Shown here piece after piece: positions 43,304 through 49,968 of a stretch of DNA of 64,000 bases. The position numbers were made by a program, and so were the translations under genes. The notes under the pieces are model-generated. The model did not search any database and was not told the DNA's origin. It worked only from the letters and a program-made list of their open reading frames with translations. The first letter of the stretch is position 1. The number at the start of each line of letters is the position of its first letter. Source of the stretch: a virus; IMG/VR virus record IMGVR_UViG_3300021963_009201, positions 62,001 to 126,000 of that record; one strand, written 5' to 3'.

Positions 43304-44084
43304 GAATGCGGCTTATCTCTTTCTTTATCGTGTTTAATGAAACTTCAGCTTGTTGTTCTATAGACATATTATCAGTATCTATAATCGAATCTATAATTTC
43401 TTCTCTAATTAATTCAACTTGTTCCGATTTATGGTTAAGTTCACTATCTGGCATTGTGTAGCCGTCACGTTTATTTAGGCGTTCAAGCCTGACTTCTGGT
43501 GAAGCATCAAATCTAATTAATATTCCACCAGGCAGTGATTTTATCATCTCTGCCTCATTTTCGTAGCGCACATCCGAGATTAGGCATACATATCTATCGA
43601 TTGTTTCATTTTCCTCATCAGGATCAGAGAGGAGTGTAGCAGATCTTTGGTAGGCTTTACGTTTCGCCCATTGGGTAAAACAGTTTTCATACTGCTCTCT
43701 GCAGATTTCGCCAGCTTTTTGTAAAAAGGCCCTTGGTTTAACATCGTCGTTAATGGGCATTGGGAGTGATGCTATGTCTTTAGTCGTTTTTATAAATTGA
43801 TCATATGACGGAGCACCATAAAGTGGACTACCACCAAAAAGGTCAAATAGCACTTCGTGGAGCTGAAAAAGAATTCTATCTTCTTCTTTCTCTCCCTTAG
43901 TCATCCTCTTGATAGAAGCCATTTCGTAAAGCGGCATTGCGAAAAAACTGTGATCCCAAACTACTCCATTATGGTGGTCGAACTTGATAGTGTGAGATGG
44001 TACTATAGCATTAGCTACGCTAGTCTTACCCGTTCCTGCCCTGCCGCAAAGTCCTATTATAATTGGGAATTTATCTTTATCCAT
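43296..44084 (-). CDS. Deoxynucleoside monophosphate kinase
   Basis: 262 residues. P-loop GLCGRAGTGKTSVAN (about 11-25), lid and substrate regions, and VCLISDVRYENEAEMIK with a Walker-B-like Asp, followed by LIRFDASPEVRLERLNKRDG, the pattern of phage dNMP kinases such as T4 gp1. It phosphorylates dNMPs, possibly modified ones, to dNDPs. Completes the nucleotide pathway of the plus-strand operon but is under a separate, inverted-repeat-flanked promoter. ATG 44084 lacks a Shine-Dalgarno. Confidence 0.8.
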   Translation of the reverse strand: MDKDKFPIIIGLCGRAGTGKTSVANAIVPSHTIKFDHHNGVVWDHSFFAMPLYEMASIKRMTKGEKEEDRILFQLHEVLFDLFGGSPLYGAPSYDQFIKTTKDIASLPMPINDDVKPRAFLQKAGEICREQYENCFTQWAKRKAYQRSATLLSDPDEENETIDRYVCLISDVRYENEAEMIKSLPGGILIRFDASPEVRLERLNKRDGYTMPDSELNHKSEQVELIREEIIDSIIDTDNMSIEQQAEVSLNTIKKEISRIHA

Positions 44085-44098
44085 GAGATGTGTTGTGA

Positions 44099-44144
44099 CA
44101 CTCCTGTAGAGCTTATATTGTAGATGAGCTATTATACAGGAGTG
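44099..44144. promoter_or_regulatory. Inverted-repeat operator around dNMP kinase promoter
   Basis: CACTCCTGTA (44099-44108) and TACAGGAGTG (44135-44144) are perfect 10-bp inverted repeats, 26 bases apart. One arm overlaps the -10, the other lies in the transcribed leader, so the pair works as DNA, suggesting a repressor site that could loop or block. Confidence 0.5.
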
Positions 44145-44160
44145 CCTTTCCTTAAATCAA
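44131..44160 (-). promoter_or_regulatory. Sigma70-type promoter for dNMP kinase
   Basis: On the minus strand: TTGATT (44160-44155), 18-base spacer, TATAAT (44136-44131). Predicted transcription start is near 44124, about 40 bases before the kinase ATG. Confidence 0.65.
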
Positions 44161-44161
44161 G

Positions 44162-44275
44162 TTACTTATTTTTACTACTTCTTCTTTTAGCGTAGTAATG
44201 AATCCCTACAAGTACGGCTCCACCTATTATCAAAGCTATTGCTTGGGTAATTTTTGTTCTTACGAATATCTTCAT
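44162..44275 (-). CDS. Small single-TM protein (37 residues)
   Basis: ATG 44275 to TAA 44162. Hydrophobic core TQAIALIIGGAVLVGIHYYA followed by a basic tail KRRSSKNK, a clear inside-positive membrane anchor. It ends right at the -35 of the dNMP kinase promoter. Unknown function; short membrane proteins like this are common in phage early regions. Confidence 0.5.
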   Translation of the reverse strand: MKIFVRTKITQAIALIIGGAVLVGIHYYAKRRSSKNK

Positions 44276-44389
44276 AGTAACACATGCGCATATGGCTATC
44301 TAACCAAACGCGCGTTCGCAACCATTCCGCTACCGCACTGCCACCAAGCTGTAATCTAAGGCCTTAAATAAAAATCCTACTGCCTTTAT

Positions 44390-44465
44390 AAAAAAAGCGT
44401 GTGATCTAAGGCTCTAGTCAAAAAAGCTTAAAAGAAAAAGCTATTCAGCAGATTTTAGATCACGC
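44390..44465 (-). terminator. Possible terminator with T-run behind small membrane gene
   Basis: On the minus strand GCGTGATCTAA (44465-44455) can pair with TTAGATCACACGC (44409-44397, two-base bulge), followed by seven T (44396-44390). An inner stem AGCTT/AAGCT (44425-44442) sits in the loop. A related TTAGAT copy lies at 44353-44358. Function as terminator is likely, exact fold uncertain. Confidence 0.4.
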
Positions 44466-44704
44466 TCTACGCGGCTTTGCGCGCGCCATCGCACCATATT
44501 ATAGAAATTCATAGTCCACCACATAAAAGACATGGCTATGAATCCAGGTTTTGAGTAAAAGTACGAATATGCGAACCAAGGGATAGAGTGTAGGAGCACT
44601 ATCAGCCAACCCCACCACTGCTTGCGACCAACAAAAAACGTACCTGTTATCCCCATGATTTCAAAACAAAACAGTACCCAGGTCCAGGTTACTTCCGCAT
44701 CCAT
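44441..44704 (-). CDS. Three-TM membrane protein, PnuC-like
   Basis: 87 residues from ATG 44704 (GAGG 10 bases upstream); an earlier ATG at 44737 is possible. Trp-rich hydrophobic segments WTWVLFCFEIMGITGTFFVG, WWGWLIVLLHSIPWFAYSYF and FIAMSFMWWTMNFYNMVRW, then a charged tail. The GxxxVGRKxWWGW and Y-x-x-x-x-W elements are reminiscent of half-size PnuC/NMN transporters seen in phages, but the assignment is tentative. Confidence 0.5.
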   Translation of the reverse strand: MDAEVTWTWVLFCFEIMGITGTFFVGRKQWWGWLIVLLHSIPWFAYSYFYSKPGFIAMSFMWWTMNFYNMVRWRAQSRVERDLKSAE

Positions 44705-44729
44705 TGAATTTAGACCTCTAATCATAAGT

Positions 44730-44754
44730 GATAGCAAGATTATATATTACTATC
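44730..44754 (-). promoter_or_regulatory. Promoter with inverted repeat for the three-TM protein
   Basis: GATAG...CTATC (44730-44734 and 44750-44754) flank a minus-strand TATAAT (44744-44739), so a bound dimer would cover the -10. No clear -35. Transcript would start near 44732. Confidence 0.45.
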
Positions 44755-44834
44755 ATATATGCATATACTGCGCATTTCAAGTTCCGCTACCTGGAGCGAC
44801 CATGGTAAAAGCCCTAGTTTTTCTGGGGCCTTTA

Positions 44835-45122
44835 CTATTGTTCGTCTGGTTCGTAAAACTCATATTCCTCATCGGTATACGGGTTATACCCATAGTCTTC
44901 CCCCATGACGATCATTGAGCCTTGAAGATAGTCTATAACTTCTTGTCCGGCATTCGGATCCCGCAAAAGATGCTCTTCTGAAACTTGCTCGATAATCCAA
45001 CTTGAGCAGATAGAGCTGGGTGAAGCCGGGTCAGATGCTTCAAAGATCAGATCCGTTAACTTAAGGCCATCCCAGTCTTGCTTAGAATAAACTACTATTG
45101 TCGACTTATAGTATTCTTCCAT
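44835..45122 (-). CDS. Unknown acidic small protein
   Basis: 95 residues from ATG 45122 (AAGGAGAGGTG directly upstream). Soluble, acidic; ends in a tyrosine/glutamate-rich tail (YNPYTDEEYEFYEPDEQ). Central part STIVVYSKQDWDGLKLTDL. No family recognised. Confidence 0.55.
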   Translation of the reverse strand: MEEYYKSTIVVYSKQDWDGLKLTDLIFEASDPASPSSICSSWIIEQVSEEHLLRDPNAGQEVIDYLQGSMIVMGEDYGYNPYTDEEYEFYEPDEQ

Positions 45123-45131
45123 CACCTCTCC

Positions 45132-45890
45132 TTATAGCCAAGTCATATTATAGGCTGAAGGATTGCTAGTTGCAACCTTATTTTCTATAGAGACTTCTAT
45201 TTCGGTTTTCTGCTCTTCAAGCTCTATGTAGGACAGTTTAAGGTCACATAATTCATTGAGCCTTTGAGATAAATCGTCGGAAAGTTTTTTGGATCTTTTA
45301 CGAAGCTCTTTAACTTCTTCTATTAGTTCGTTCGGTATCCCAATTTGAAGCTCTTTTTGAAGGTGATCGATTTCGTCAAAGCACTCAAGAAGCCTCTTCT
45401 TTAATTGGGCGTTTTCTATTAAAACGTTAGAACCCTTAGGAGCGTCTACTTTAACAACCCCAACCGGCCTAACGGCCGTATAGCCACGTTCAAGGGAGGC
45501 ATTAAGGTAGCCCTCCTCAATAATGCCGGCAGAACTTAACGCTTTAAGTATTCTTGTGTACTGCGTCCAGGTAATTTCTTTTTCAATATACAGATGGTAA
45601 TGACCAAGTTGCGAAGACGGATAAACCGCTATTGGTATGTCAATATCTATAACTGGGGCATGTTTTCCGTTATCACACTTAGAAGAGATAAGATTAGAAA
45701 CTTCAGGCTCTGCCTCTACAGTGATTTGCTGGAATCCTTGAGAATTTGGAATAACTACATACTCTCCATTAACTATAGCAAAAGAATCCTGAAACTCTTG
45801 CTTAGTTAAGTCGACTTGAGAGGAGTGCAGAAATATGCGCTTTGGGGTGAGTTTTTTCTTAGCTGGTTTAGGTAATTTAAATTTTGGCAT
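45132..45890 (-). CDS. Phage protein with conserved core and C-terminal coiled coil
   Basis: 252 residues from ATG 45890 (a TTG at 45902 would overlap the upstream stop). Basic N-terminus (PKFKLPKPAKKKLTPKRIF), then a compact core APVIDIDIPIAVYPSSQLGH plus YHLYIEKEITWTQYTRILKA and GYTAVRPVGV, and a C-terminal coiled coil (NELIEEVKELRKRSKKLSDD). The core has a D-x-D-x-P...GHxHLYID-like rhythm known from uncharacterised actinophage proteins; I cannot name its fold, though a degenerate primase-like nucleotide-binding core is conceivable. Confidence 0.55.
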   Translation of the reverse strand: MPKFKLPKPAKKKLTPKRIFLHSSQVDLTKQEFQDSFAIVNGEYVVIPNSQGFQQITVEAEPEVSNLISSKCDNGKHAPVIDIDIPIAVYPSSQLGHYHLYIEKEITWTQYTRILKALSSAGIIEEGYLNASLERGYTAVRPVGVVKVDAPKGSNVLIENAQLKKRLLECFDEIDHLQKELQIGIPNELIEEVKELRKRSKKLSDDLSQRLNELCDLKLSYIELEEQKTEIEVSIENKVATSNPSAYNMTWL

Positions 45891-45898
45891 TGTGGGAC

Positions 45899-46237
45899 TC
45901 AATTTGGGAATAGTAAAGCATCATCAAGACTTTGATATATATAATCGTGATAATCCGGATTAACAAGGTGAACGTATAATCCGCCAAGTATAAAAGCGCT
46001 ATACGAGTTATCATTAGTATCATGTGCTTTCATGGCGTAACCTACACCATCAAAAGTCTTTAATTGTTGTTTTTCAGATATTTTTAAAAATTTAATATCA
46101 AAAACAATATCATGTAGACATAAATCATCTACAACTTTTTCTGTAATTGCGTTGCAATCTTGTAGTTCTAAAAGGAATGATCGCGACGGTATCAAAGAGC
46201 TTGCGTCTTGATCTAGACTATCTCTAAAAAAGTGCAT
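45899..46237 (-). CDS. Unknown protein
   Basis: 112 residues from ATG 46237, chosen because CTTGGAGAAAT precedes it and the longer frame would run back through a terminator. Alternating beta strands (LHDIVFDIKFLKISEK, SYSAFILGGLYVHLV) and a helical end (HDYIYQSLDDALLFPN). Not recognised. Confidence 0.5.
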   Translation of the reverse strand: MHFFRDSLDQDASSLIPSRSFLLELQDCNAITEKVVDDLCLHDIVFDIKFLKISEKQQLKTFDGVGYAMKAHDTNDNSYSAFILGGLYVHLVNPDYHDYIYQSLDDALLFPN

Positions 46238-46252
46238 ATTTCTCCAAGTAAA

Positions 46253-46287
46253 AGAGTCGGCGCCCCCAACACTAGGCGCCGACTCGC
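46253..46287 (-). terminator. Intrinsic terminator, 11-bp GC-rich stem
   Basis: On the minus strand GAGTCGGCGCC (46287-46277), loop of ten bases, GGCGCCGACTC, then TTTT (from 46256). Perfect 11-bp stem. It ends the transcript that includes the tRNA-like element and the small genes upstream, and separates it from the gene at 46237. Confidence 0.85.
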
Positions 46288-46318
46288 CCTTTGCCCTACC
46301 ACACAAGCGCAAAGGTTA

Positions 46319-46360
46319 GTGGCCTTTCGGGAATCGAACCCGAACTAGTCCGTAAGGCCT
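46319..46360 (-). other. tRNA-like element: acceptor stem and T-arm only
   Basis: Minus strand: AGGCCTT, ten bases, TCGGG-TTCGATT-CCCGA (perfect T stem with consensus T loop), then AAGGCCA. The 7-base ends pair over 6 bp, but D- and anticodon arms are absent and no 5' half that could complete a full tRNA lies upstream. It starts at the stop codon of the preceding gene and precedes a terminator. Either a decayed phage tRNA, a copy of the 3' end of a host tRNA (attachment-site-like), or an RNA-end processing signal. Confidence 0.5.
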
Positions 46361-46571
46361 ATTTCCAGTCCATAATGGGAATAGATTTTTCTATCTTATT
46401 CCAAAGTTTTTTAGAGACAATATACCTCTCGTCATTATGGGGTACTGGCGTATCGCTTTCGCAAGCATGTCTCATTTTATGAAAAAATTCTACTATAGCG
46501 GCATTTAAGTAACATGCTTCCATGTAGGTTAGGTTGAATACGAATTTATTCTCACCCTCAAATTTTTCCAC
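46359..46571 (-). CDS. Unknown small helical protein
   Basis: 70 residues. Helical, aromatic (TYMEACYLNAAIVEFFHKMR, SKKLWNKIEKSIPIMDW). The stop touches the tRNA-like element. Two bases separate it from the upstream gene. Not recognised. Confidence 0.5.
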   Translation of the reverse strand: MEKFEGENKFVFNLTYMEACYLNAAIVEFFHKMRHACESDTPVPHNDERYIVSKKLWNKIEKSIPIMDWK

Positions 46572-46573
46572 GT

Positions 46574-46801
46574 TTAGTCCTGATCGTTTTGGGGTGGATT
46601 TATTTTGTATTCGTAATCAAGAGCTGCGTCTTTGTTAATGAAAAGCATTTCCTTGTACTGCCAGGCAAACCCCCTCTTGGGGAGTATGCTTCCGGTTTCA
46701 GTACAGTACTGGGGTGTTTCACCCATATTTATTATCTTTATGGCAGTGCCTATATCTGTTTTTCTGGTTGTTGTAGTTTTACCGCTTCTACCTTTGCCCA
46801 T
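46574..46801 (-). CDS. Unknown small basic protein
   Basis: 75 residues, AAAGGTAAAAA before ATG 46801. Basic Thr-rich N-terminus (GKGRSGKTTTTRKTDIG) that superficially resembles a P-loop but lacks the fold context, then a beta-rich part (GFAWQYKEMLFINKDAALDY). Function unknown. Confidence 0.5.
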   Translation of the reverse strand: MGKGRSGKTTTTRKTDIGTAIKIINMGETPQYCTETGSILPKRGFAWQYKEMLFINKDAALDYEYKINPPQNDQD

Positions 46802-46819
46802 TTTTTACCTTTCTTTGAG

Positions 46820-46888
46820 TACCCCTGGAAGGATTTGCACCTTCTTCTCTAACAAGGTTAGTGTTTTACTTACGTAAACTAAAGGGGT
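46820..46888 (-). tRNA. Atypical tRNA-like gene (69 nt), possible Lys(CUU)
   Basis: Minus strand: acceptor ACCCCTT pairs with CAGGGGT over 6 bp; D stem GTTT/AAAC with a loop lacking GG; T arm GAAGG-TGCAAAT-CCTTC. The anticodon arm is odd: CTAAC-CTT-GTTAG folds as a 5-bp stem with a 3-base loop; if a 7-base loop forms, CTT is central but position 33 is C instead of U. Variable region is very short. Either a degenerate tRNA or an unusual functional one. Position between small genes in a tRNA-bearing region supports a tRNA origin. Confidence 0.5.
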
Positions 46889-46955
46889 CCGATGCGGTTA
46901 GAGCCCACATCTATTTATTAAATTATATTTAGTTTTCAACCATTAAGGTTGTCTG

Positions 46956-47126
46956 TCATATGTCCGGACATATGGCTTTAATTTCTCTAACTTGTTTTTC
47001 GGACATATTAAAGAGCTTAGATAAATCTTTTGTTGATTTGTTCTTGAGAAGATTCATGACTATTGATTCGAGCAGCTTCACTCGACGAAGTAAATCCTGC
47101 TCTTTAATTTCGTCATAGTGGTTCAT
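46956..47126 (-). CDS. Small HTH protein with palindrome in its own 3' end
   Basis: 56 residues, ATG 47126 to TGA 46956. A helical N-terminus (EIKEQDLLRRVKLLESIVMN) is followed by a likely helix-turn-helix (STKDLSKLFNMSEKQVREI). The reading frame ends in an 18-bp perfect DNA palindrome. A small DNA-binding regulator, perhaps autoregulatory. Overlaps the upstream gene end by four bases. Confidence 0.6.
   Translation of the reverse strand: MNHYDEIKEQDLLRRVKLLESIVMNLLKNKSTKDLSKLFNMSEKQVREIKAICPDI
46957..46974. promoter_or_regulatory. 18-bp perfect palindrome CATATGTCCGGACATATG
   Basis: Perfect dyad, with a half site (CGGACATAT) again about 35 bases away inside the same HTH gene. Typical size and symmetry of a homodimeric repressor site. 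Confidence 0.5.
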
Positions 47127-47554
47127 GCTTCCCTCTTTGCCATTTTTCTTTCAAAATCTTTACGTTTTTTAGCGTAACTGTTGGGATTCATGCTTTTATA
47201 AGCCCCCCAGCATCCATCGCAGTCTTGTTGGGGCGCTCTAACAGCGCCATAATAGGGGTGTTTTTTACAAAGGTTCAGTTTAATTTTAACTGGGTTTTTT
47301 GGGTTCTTTGAGGTCCTTTTTCTAACTGCAGACTCTTTACTGTCTCCAGCAATAGCTTCCTGAGGGACCCCAATGGAAGATGCTACGACCGTGTCCGCGG
47401 CGCTATGCAGGGCATCATGTATCCGGGTTATCGTTTCAACTTGATCTAAATCAAAAGTTGCAATATTATTCTTTATTTTATTGACAGCACGGTCAAACAT
47501 CTTAGTGAGAAATTCGATGTCTTCTTTACGTTCTAACCTAAAATATTTAGCCAT
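47123..47554 (-). CDS. Unknown protein with Cys/His zinc site
   Basis: 143 residues. N-terminal helices (IEFLTKMFDRAVNKIKNNIA, ETITRIHDALHSAADTVVAS), linker rich in Ser/Lys, and a zinc-type knuckle LCKKHPYYG with DCDGCWGAYKS, then a basic tail. May bind nucleic acid. Overlaps the HTH gene and the next upstream gene. Confidence 0.5.
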   Translation of the reverse strand: MAKYFRLERKEDIEFLTKMFDRAVNKIKNNIATFDLDQVETITRIHDALHSAADTVVASSIGVPQEAIAGDSKESAVRKRTSKNPKNPVKIKLNLCKKHPYYGAVRAPQQDCDGCWGAYKSMNPNSYAKKRKDFERKMAKREA

Positions 47555-47738
47555 TACTGTTCACCCTATAGGTATATCGATCTCCAAACACTTTTTCAGC
47601 AATGTCTCTTACCTGCTTTGTTGAGCAGGAAGATGTGCTGGCATAGTTTCGGCTATAGCTCTTACCAAGACGTTTATCGTCTTTATATTCTATATAGTTA
47701 AAAGAACTACTTCGTCTTTTTTTATTTCTTCTTCCCAT
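47547..47738 (-). CDS. Small basic protein
   Basis: 63 residues, very basic N-terminus (GRRNKKRRSSSFNYIEYKDD) and a C-terminal helix (STKQVRDIAEKVFGDRYTY). It begins 11 bases after the tRNA-Arg end. Unknown; possibly RNA or DNA binding. Confidence 0.45.
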   Translation of the reverse strand: MGRRNKKRRSSSFNYIEYKDDKRLGKSYSRNYASTSSCSTKQVRDIAEKVFGDRYTYRVNSNG

Positions 47739-47749
47739 TTTTCACCTTG

Positions 47750-47824
47750 CGCCCCCTGAGGGACTCGAACCCCCGACCTAGCGGGTAGAAACCGCTTGCT
47801 CTAATCCGGCTGAGCTAAAGGGGC
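47750..47824 (-). tRNA. tRNA-Arg (UCU)
   Basis: Full cloverleaf on the minus strand: acceptor GCCCCTT/AGGGGGC, D arm GCTC-AGCCGGATTA-GAGC, anticodon stem AGCGG/CCGCT with loop TTTCTAC (anticodon TCT at the centre), variable AGGTC, T arm GGGGG-TTCGAGT-CCCTC, discriminator G. CCA is not encoded. It decodes AGA, a codon more common in AT-rich phage genes than in many hosts. The upstream gene's TAG lies within the tRNA's 5' end. Confidence 0.95.
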
Positions 47825-48243
47825 ATGTTTAGTATTAGTTTATTAAAATCTTCTGGTTTAATAATATCAAAAAATTTAACTGTTTCTTTATCAATCCACA
47901 AATGAATAGTTAATTTACTATCCTTAAACTGATCGAGGCATACACCACCATTATAGTACGCAAGTACCGTACTATTGATATTATTAAATGGTTGAAAATA
48001 CCTTACAATGTGCAGTGGCGAAGAAGAATACATATTAGTCGAAAAAACTTTTAGAAACGCAAAGTTATTTATATATATTTCGGTTAATTGTTTGACATAT
48101 TCATTTTCTATAGGGCCGCTGTAGTGGTAAAACCTATTTTCGGAATCAACGACATAATACAAACCAAGCAAGAACGAGCTTTCTTCGTCGTCCATAGTGC
48201 TTTCGGAGGTTATTATGTCGCTGATTCTTACTTGGTTTTTCAT
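47815..48243 (-). CDS. Unknown protein overlapping tRNA-Arg
   Basis: 142 residues. Beta-rich with aromatic strands (SSFLLGLYYVVDSENRFYHY, NGGVCLDQFKDSKLTIHLWI). The last codons overlap the tRNA gene by ten bases. Coupled to the upstream gene (ATGA). Not recognised. Confidence 0.5.
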   Translation of the reverse strand: MKNQVRISDIITSESTMDDEESSFLLGLYYVVDSENRFYHYSGPIENEYVKQLTEIYINNFAFLKVFSTNMYSSSPLHIVRYFQPFNNINSTVLAYYNGGVCLDQFKDSKLTIHLWIDKETVKFFDIIKPEDFNKLILNMPL

Positions 48244-48572
48244 GACGCGGAAAAATTACTCTTTGCTCTTAAAGTCTTGACAAAACGAATTCGTTCCTCA
48301 ACGGAGGCCTTAAAGCGTAAAGCGGTAATCCTCCATTTATCTTCTTCGGCTTTAAAACTGTACCACATATTATTATTCCATTGTGGCCCAAGTTCTGCTT
48401 TTTTCTCGGAAAATCTACCTTTTTGTGCGGCAAGCTGTATTTCTACGTCTCTTAACAGAACGTTTAATTCATCCAACCACATTCGGTAATCCTTCGAAAG
48501 TATGTCAATAAATTCGTCGGTTTCTTTCCTTACATCTTTTGCAACTAAGTTTTTAAATTTTTCTGTTGACAT
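48240..48572 (-). CDS. Unknown coiled-coil protein
   Basis: 110 residues from the third codon-start option ATG 48572 (an ATG-type start at 48581 adds three residues). Helical throughout (EFIDILSKDYRMWLDELNVL, RDVEIQLAAQKGRFSEKKAE), with charged heptads. Possibly a scaffold or structural accessory; not recognised. Confidence 0.5.
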   Translation of the reverse strand: MSTEKFKNLVAKDVRKETDEFIDILSKDYRMWLDELNVLLRDVEIQLAAQKGRFSEKKAELGPQWNNNMWYSFKAEEDKWRITALRFKASVEERIRFVKTLRAKSNFSAS

Positions 48573-48580
48573 TTCGACCA

Positions 48581-49342
48581 TTATTTTTCACCATATACAA
48601 AGTTGTAGGCTTTTTCTATATCCTGTTCAAATAAGTCCGTCAAATGTCCGCCGCCTCTCAAAACGTAGGCGGGAGAATACGTGGGCAAAATCGGCCATGG
48701 GCCTAACCACAATATCCTTCCTCGTTCTTCGTTAATTGACATTTTGGCGGGCAAAACTGCACAAGTAGCAATTAAACCCATAGTGACTATTAACTTAGGT
48801 TTTAAAACCTGGATTTCAGAATGAAGAAATGGTATACATGATTCTATTTCTTCAATTGTATGTTTACTTTTAGACTTTTTGGAACATCTGTTCACGAAAG
48901 TCATACATATTCTACTAGAAGTAAAACCGGCTTTTGAAGCACTATTTGAAAAATACTCCATACTTAATTTATCGAAGTACGGAGTATCAGATACAAACAT
49001 GATGTCAGGGTCTGAGACATTCCAGAATGGGATTGTGGCATCTGGATTGGCATCTTTGCACTTTCTGCAGTTCTTGGTTATTACGTGAAGATCTTCAAGA
49101 GTTTTATCTACTTGCAAATCTTCAAAGCTGTAGTCCCGCAGTTCGTTTAGAACCATCTGGACATCTGCTTTGTTCAAGTATTTACTAAGAACTAAATCTA
49201 TCTTTTCAAAAAGATTAGAATCCCCGATACCAATGGGGATCCTAGTCTTTGGGCGAAAAGTGCTGGAAACATTTTTCGATAGTGCTTGAGCTACTAATTC
49301 GATTACTTCTAGTTCATCGAATTCTTCGCTTGTATCATCCAT
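48581..49342 (-). CDS. Family-4-like uracil-DNA glycosylase fold with altered catalytic motifs
   Basis: 253 residues. Four Cys (C92, C95, C153, C169; the 16-residue spacing of the last pair matches family-4 UDGs) suggest a 4Fe-4S cluster, and the C-terminal half (LKPKLIVTMGLIATCAVL, LPTYSPAYVLRGGG) follows the UDG fold. But motif 1, normally GEAPGxxE/D, reads FVSDTPYFD, and the catalytic His of the T-x-HPS/A motif is Ser (TYSPAY). It may bind uracil or modified DNA without excising, or act on another substrate. It lies next to SSB, in the DNA-repair part of the block. Confidence 0.72.
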   Translation of the reverse strand: MDDTSEEFDELEVIELVAQALSKNVSSTFRPKTRIPIGIGDSNLFEKIDLVLSKYLNKADVQMVLNELRDYSFEDLQVDKTLEDLHVITKNCRKCKDANPDATIPFWNVSDPDIMFVSDTPYFDKLSMEYFSNSASKAGFTSSRICMTFVNRCSKKSKSKHTIEEIESCIPFLHSEIQVLKPKLIVTMGLIATCAVLPAKMSINEERGRILWLGPWPILPTYSPAYVLRGGGHLTDLFEQDIEKAYNFVYGEK

Positions 49343-49761
49343 TAGAACGAGCTAGGAGCTGCGCTTTCGGTAGAGGTTGTTGCAGCCTGTGTGCCACTGG
49401 TAGTTCCTTCTGAGCGACCACGTGAGGCATAGGTGATGTTTTCTGCTACAATCACAACTTTAGATGACTTCTTATCATCTGTAGACCAACGCTCTTGTAC
49501 TAGTCTACCGATTAAGCGAATTTGACTTCCTTTAGAAAGTTTTCCGCTGCTAATCTGATTTCTTACAAATTCGCAGTTTCGTTTATTTTCTTCACTATTA
49601 AGGTAGTATGTGACATCAAAATAGCCAGTACTGTTATCGGAACCTTTTTCTGAACCTGCGTAGTCAACCGCAACACGAAACTTTGCGATGTTGTCTGTTA
49701 CCATCTCGGGGTCGGCTACGACTCCGCATGTAAGGTTAAGGTTGTTGTTTGGGTCTATCAT
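49342..49761 (-). CDS. ssb: Single-stranded DNA-binding protein
   Basis: 139 residues. OB-fold pattern: NLTCGVVADPEMVTDNIAKF with FRVAVDY, FDVTYYLNSE, LSKGSQIRLIGRLVQERW and VVIVAENITYASR, as in bacterial SSB. The Ser/Thr/Ala-rich tail ends APSSF instead of the acidic DDDIPF, so it may not recruit host SSB partners. Protects ssDNA at the phage fork. Coupled to the UDG-like gene by a one-base overlap. Confidence 0.82.
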   Translation of the reverse strand: MIDPNNNLNLTCGVVADPEMVTDNIAKFRVAVDYAGSEKGSDNSTGYFDVTYYLNSEENKRNCEFVRNQISSGKLSKGSQIRLIGRLVQERWSTDDKKSSKVVIVAENITYASRGRSEGTTSGTQAATTSTESAAPSSF

Positions 49762-49968
49762 TTAATTGCTTTCTAGTGGATTAGCTTTTACTGATCTGAG
49801 TCCGCTGGCTATTTCTTCTAGCCATTCGGCTGTTTCTATTTTTGCTTCATTTAAACCGACAAAAGTAGAAAGATGCTGGCACAAAGATATCGTCAAATGA
49901 AAAATTCCATTTTTTATTTCTTCTTTATAGTCACCAACATCTGTAGTGCTGCTTTGCTGCTCTTCCAT
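49762..49968 (-). CDS. Unknown small acidic protein
   Basis: 68 residues, helical (EIKNGIFHLTISLCQHLSTF, ETAEWLEEIASGLRSVK). Lies between MerR-like and ssb genes and overlaps the former by one base. Not recognised. Confidence 0.5.
   Translation of the reverse strand: MEEQQSSTTDVGDYKEEIKNGIFHLTISLCQHLSTFVGLNEAKIETAEWLEEIASGLRSVKANPLESN

Noticed and set aside
44285-44345. Possible tRNA in the minus-strand spacer (GTAGCGGAATGGTTGCGAAC resembles a D-arm region)
   Set aside because: No matching acceptor strands or T arm could be found on either side.
44802-44918. Plus-strand frame for a 38-residue hydrophobic peptide with GGAG upstream
   Set aside because: It runs antisense through the 3' end of the better supported minus-strand gene 44835-45122, is isolated on the plus strand, and hydrophobicity can arise from complementing acidic codons.
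46574-46801. P-loop-like GKGRSGKTTTT at the start of a small protein
   Set aside because: No preceding hydrophobic strand or Walker B; protein is too short (75 residues) for a NTPase domain.
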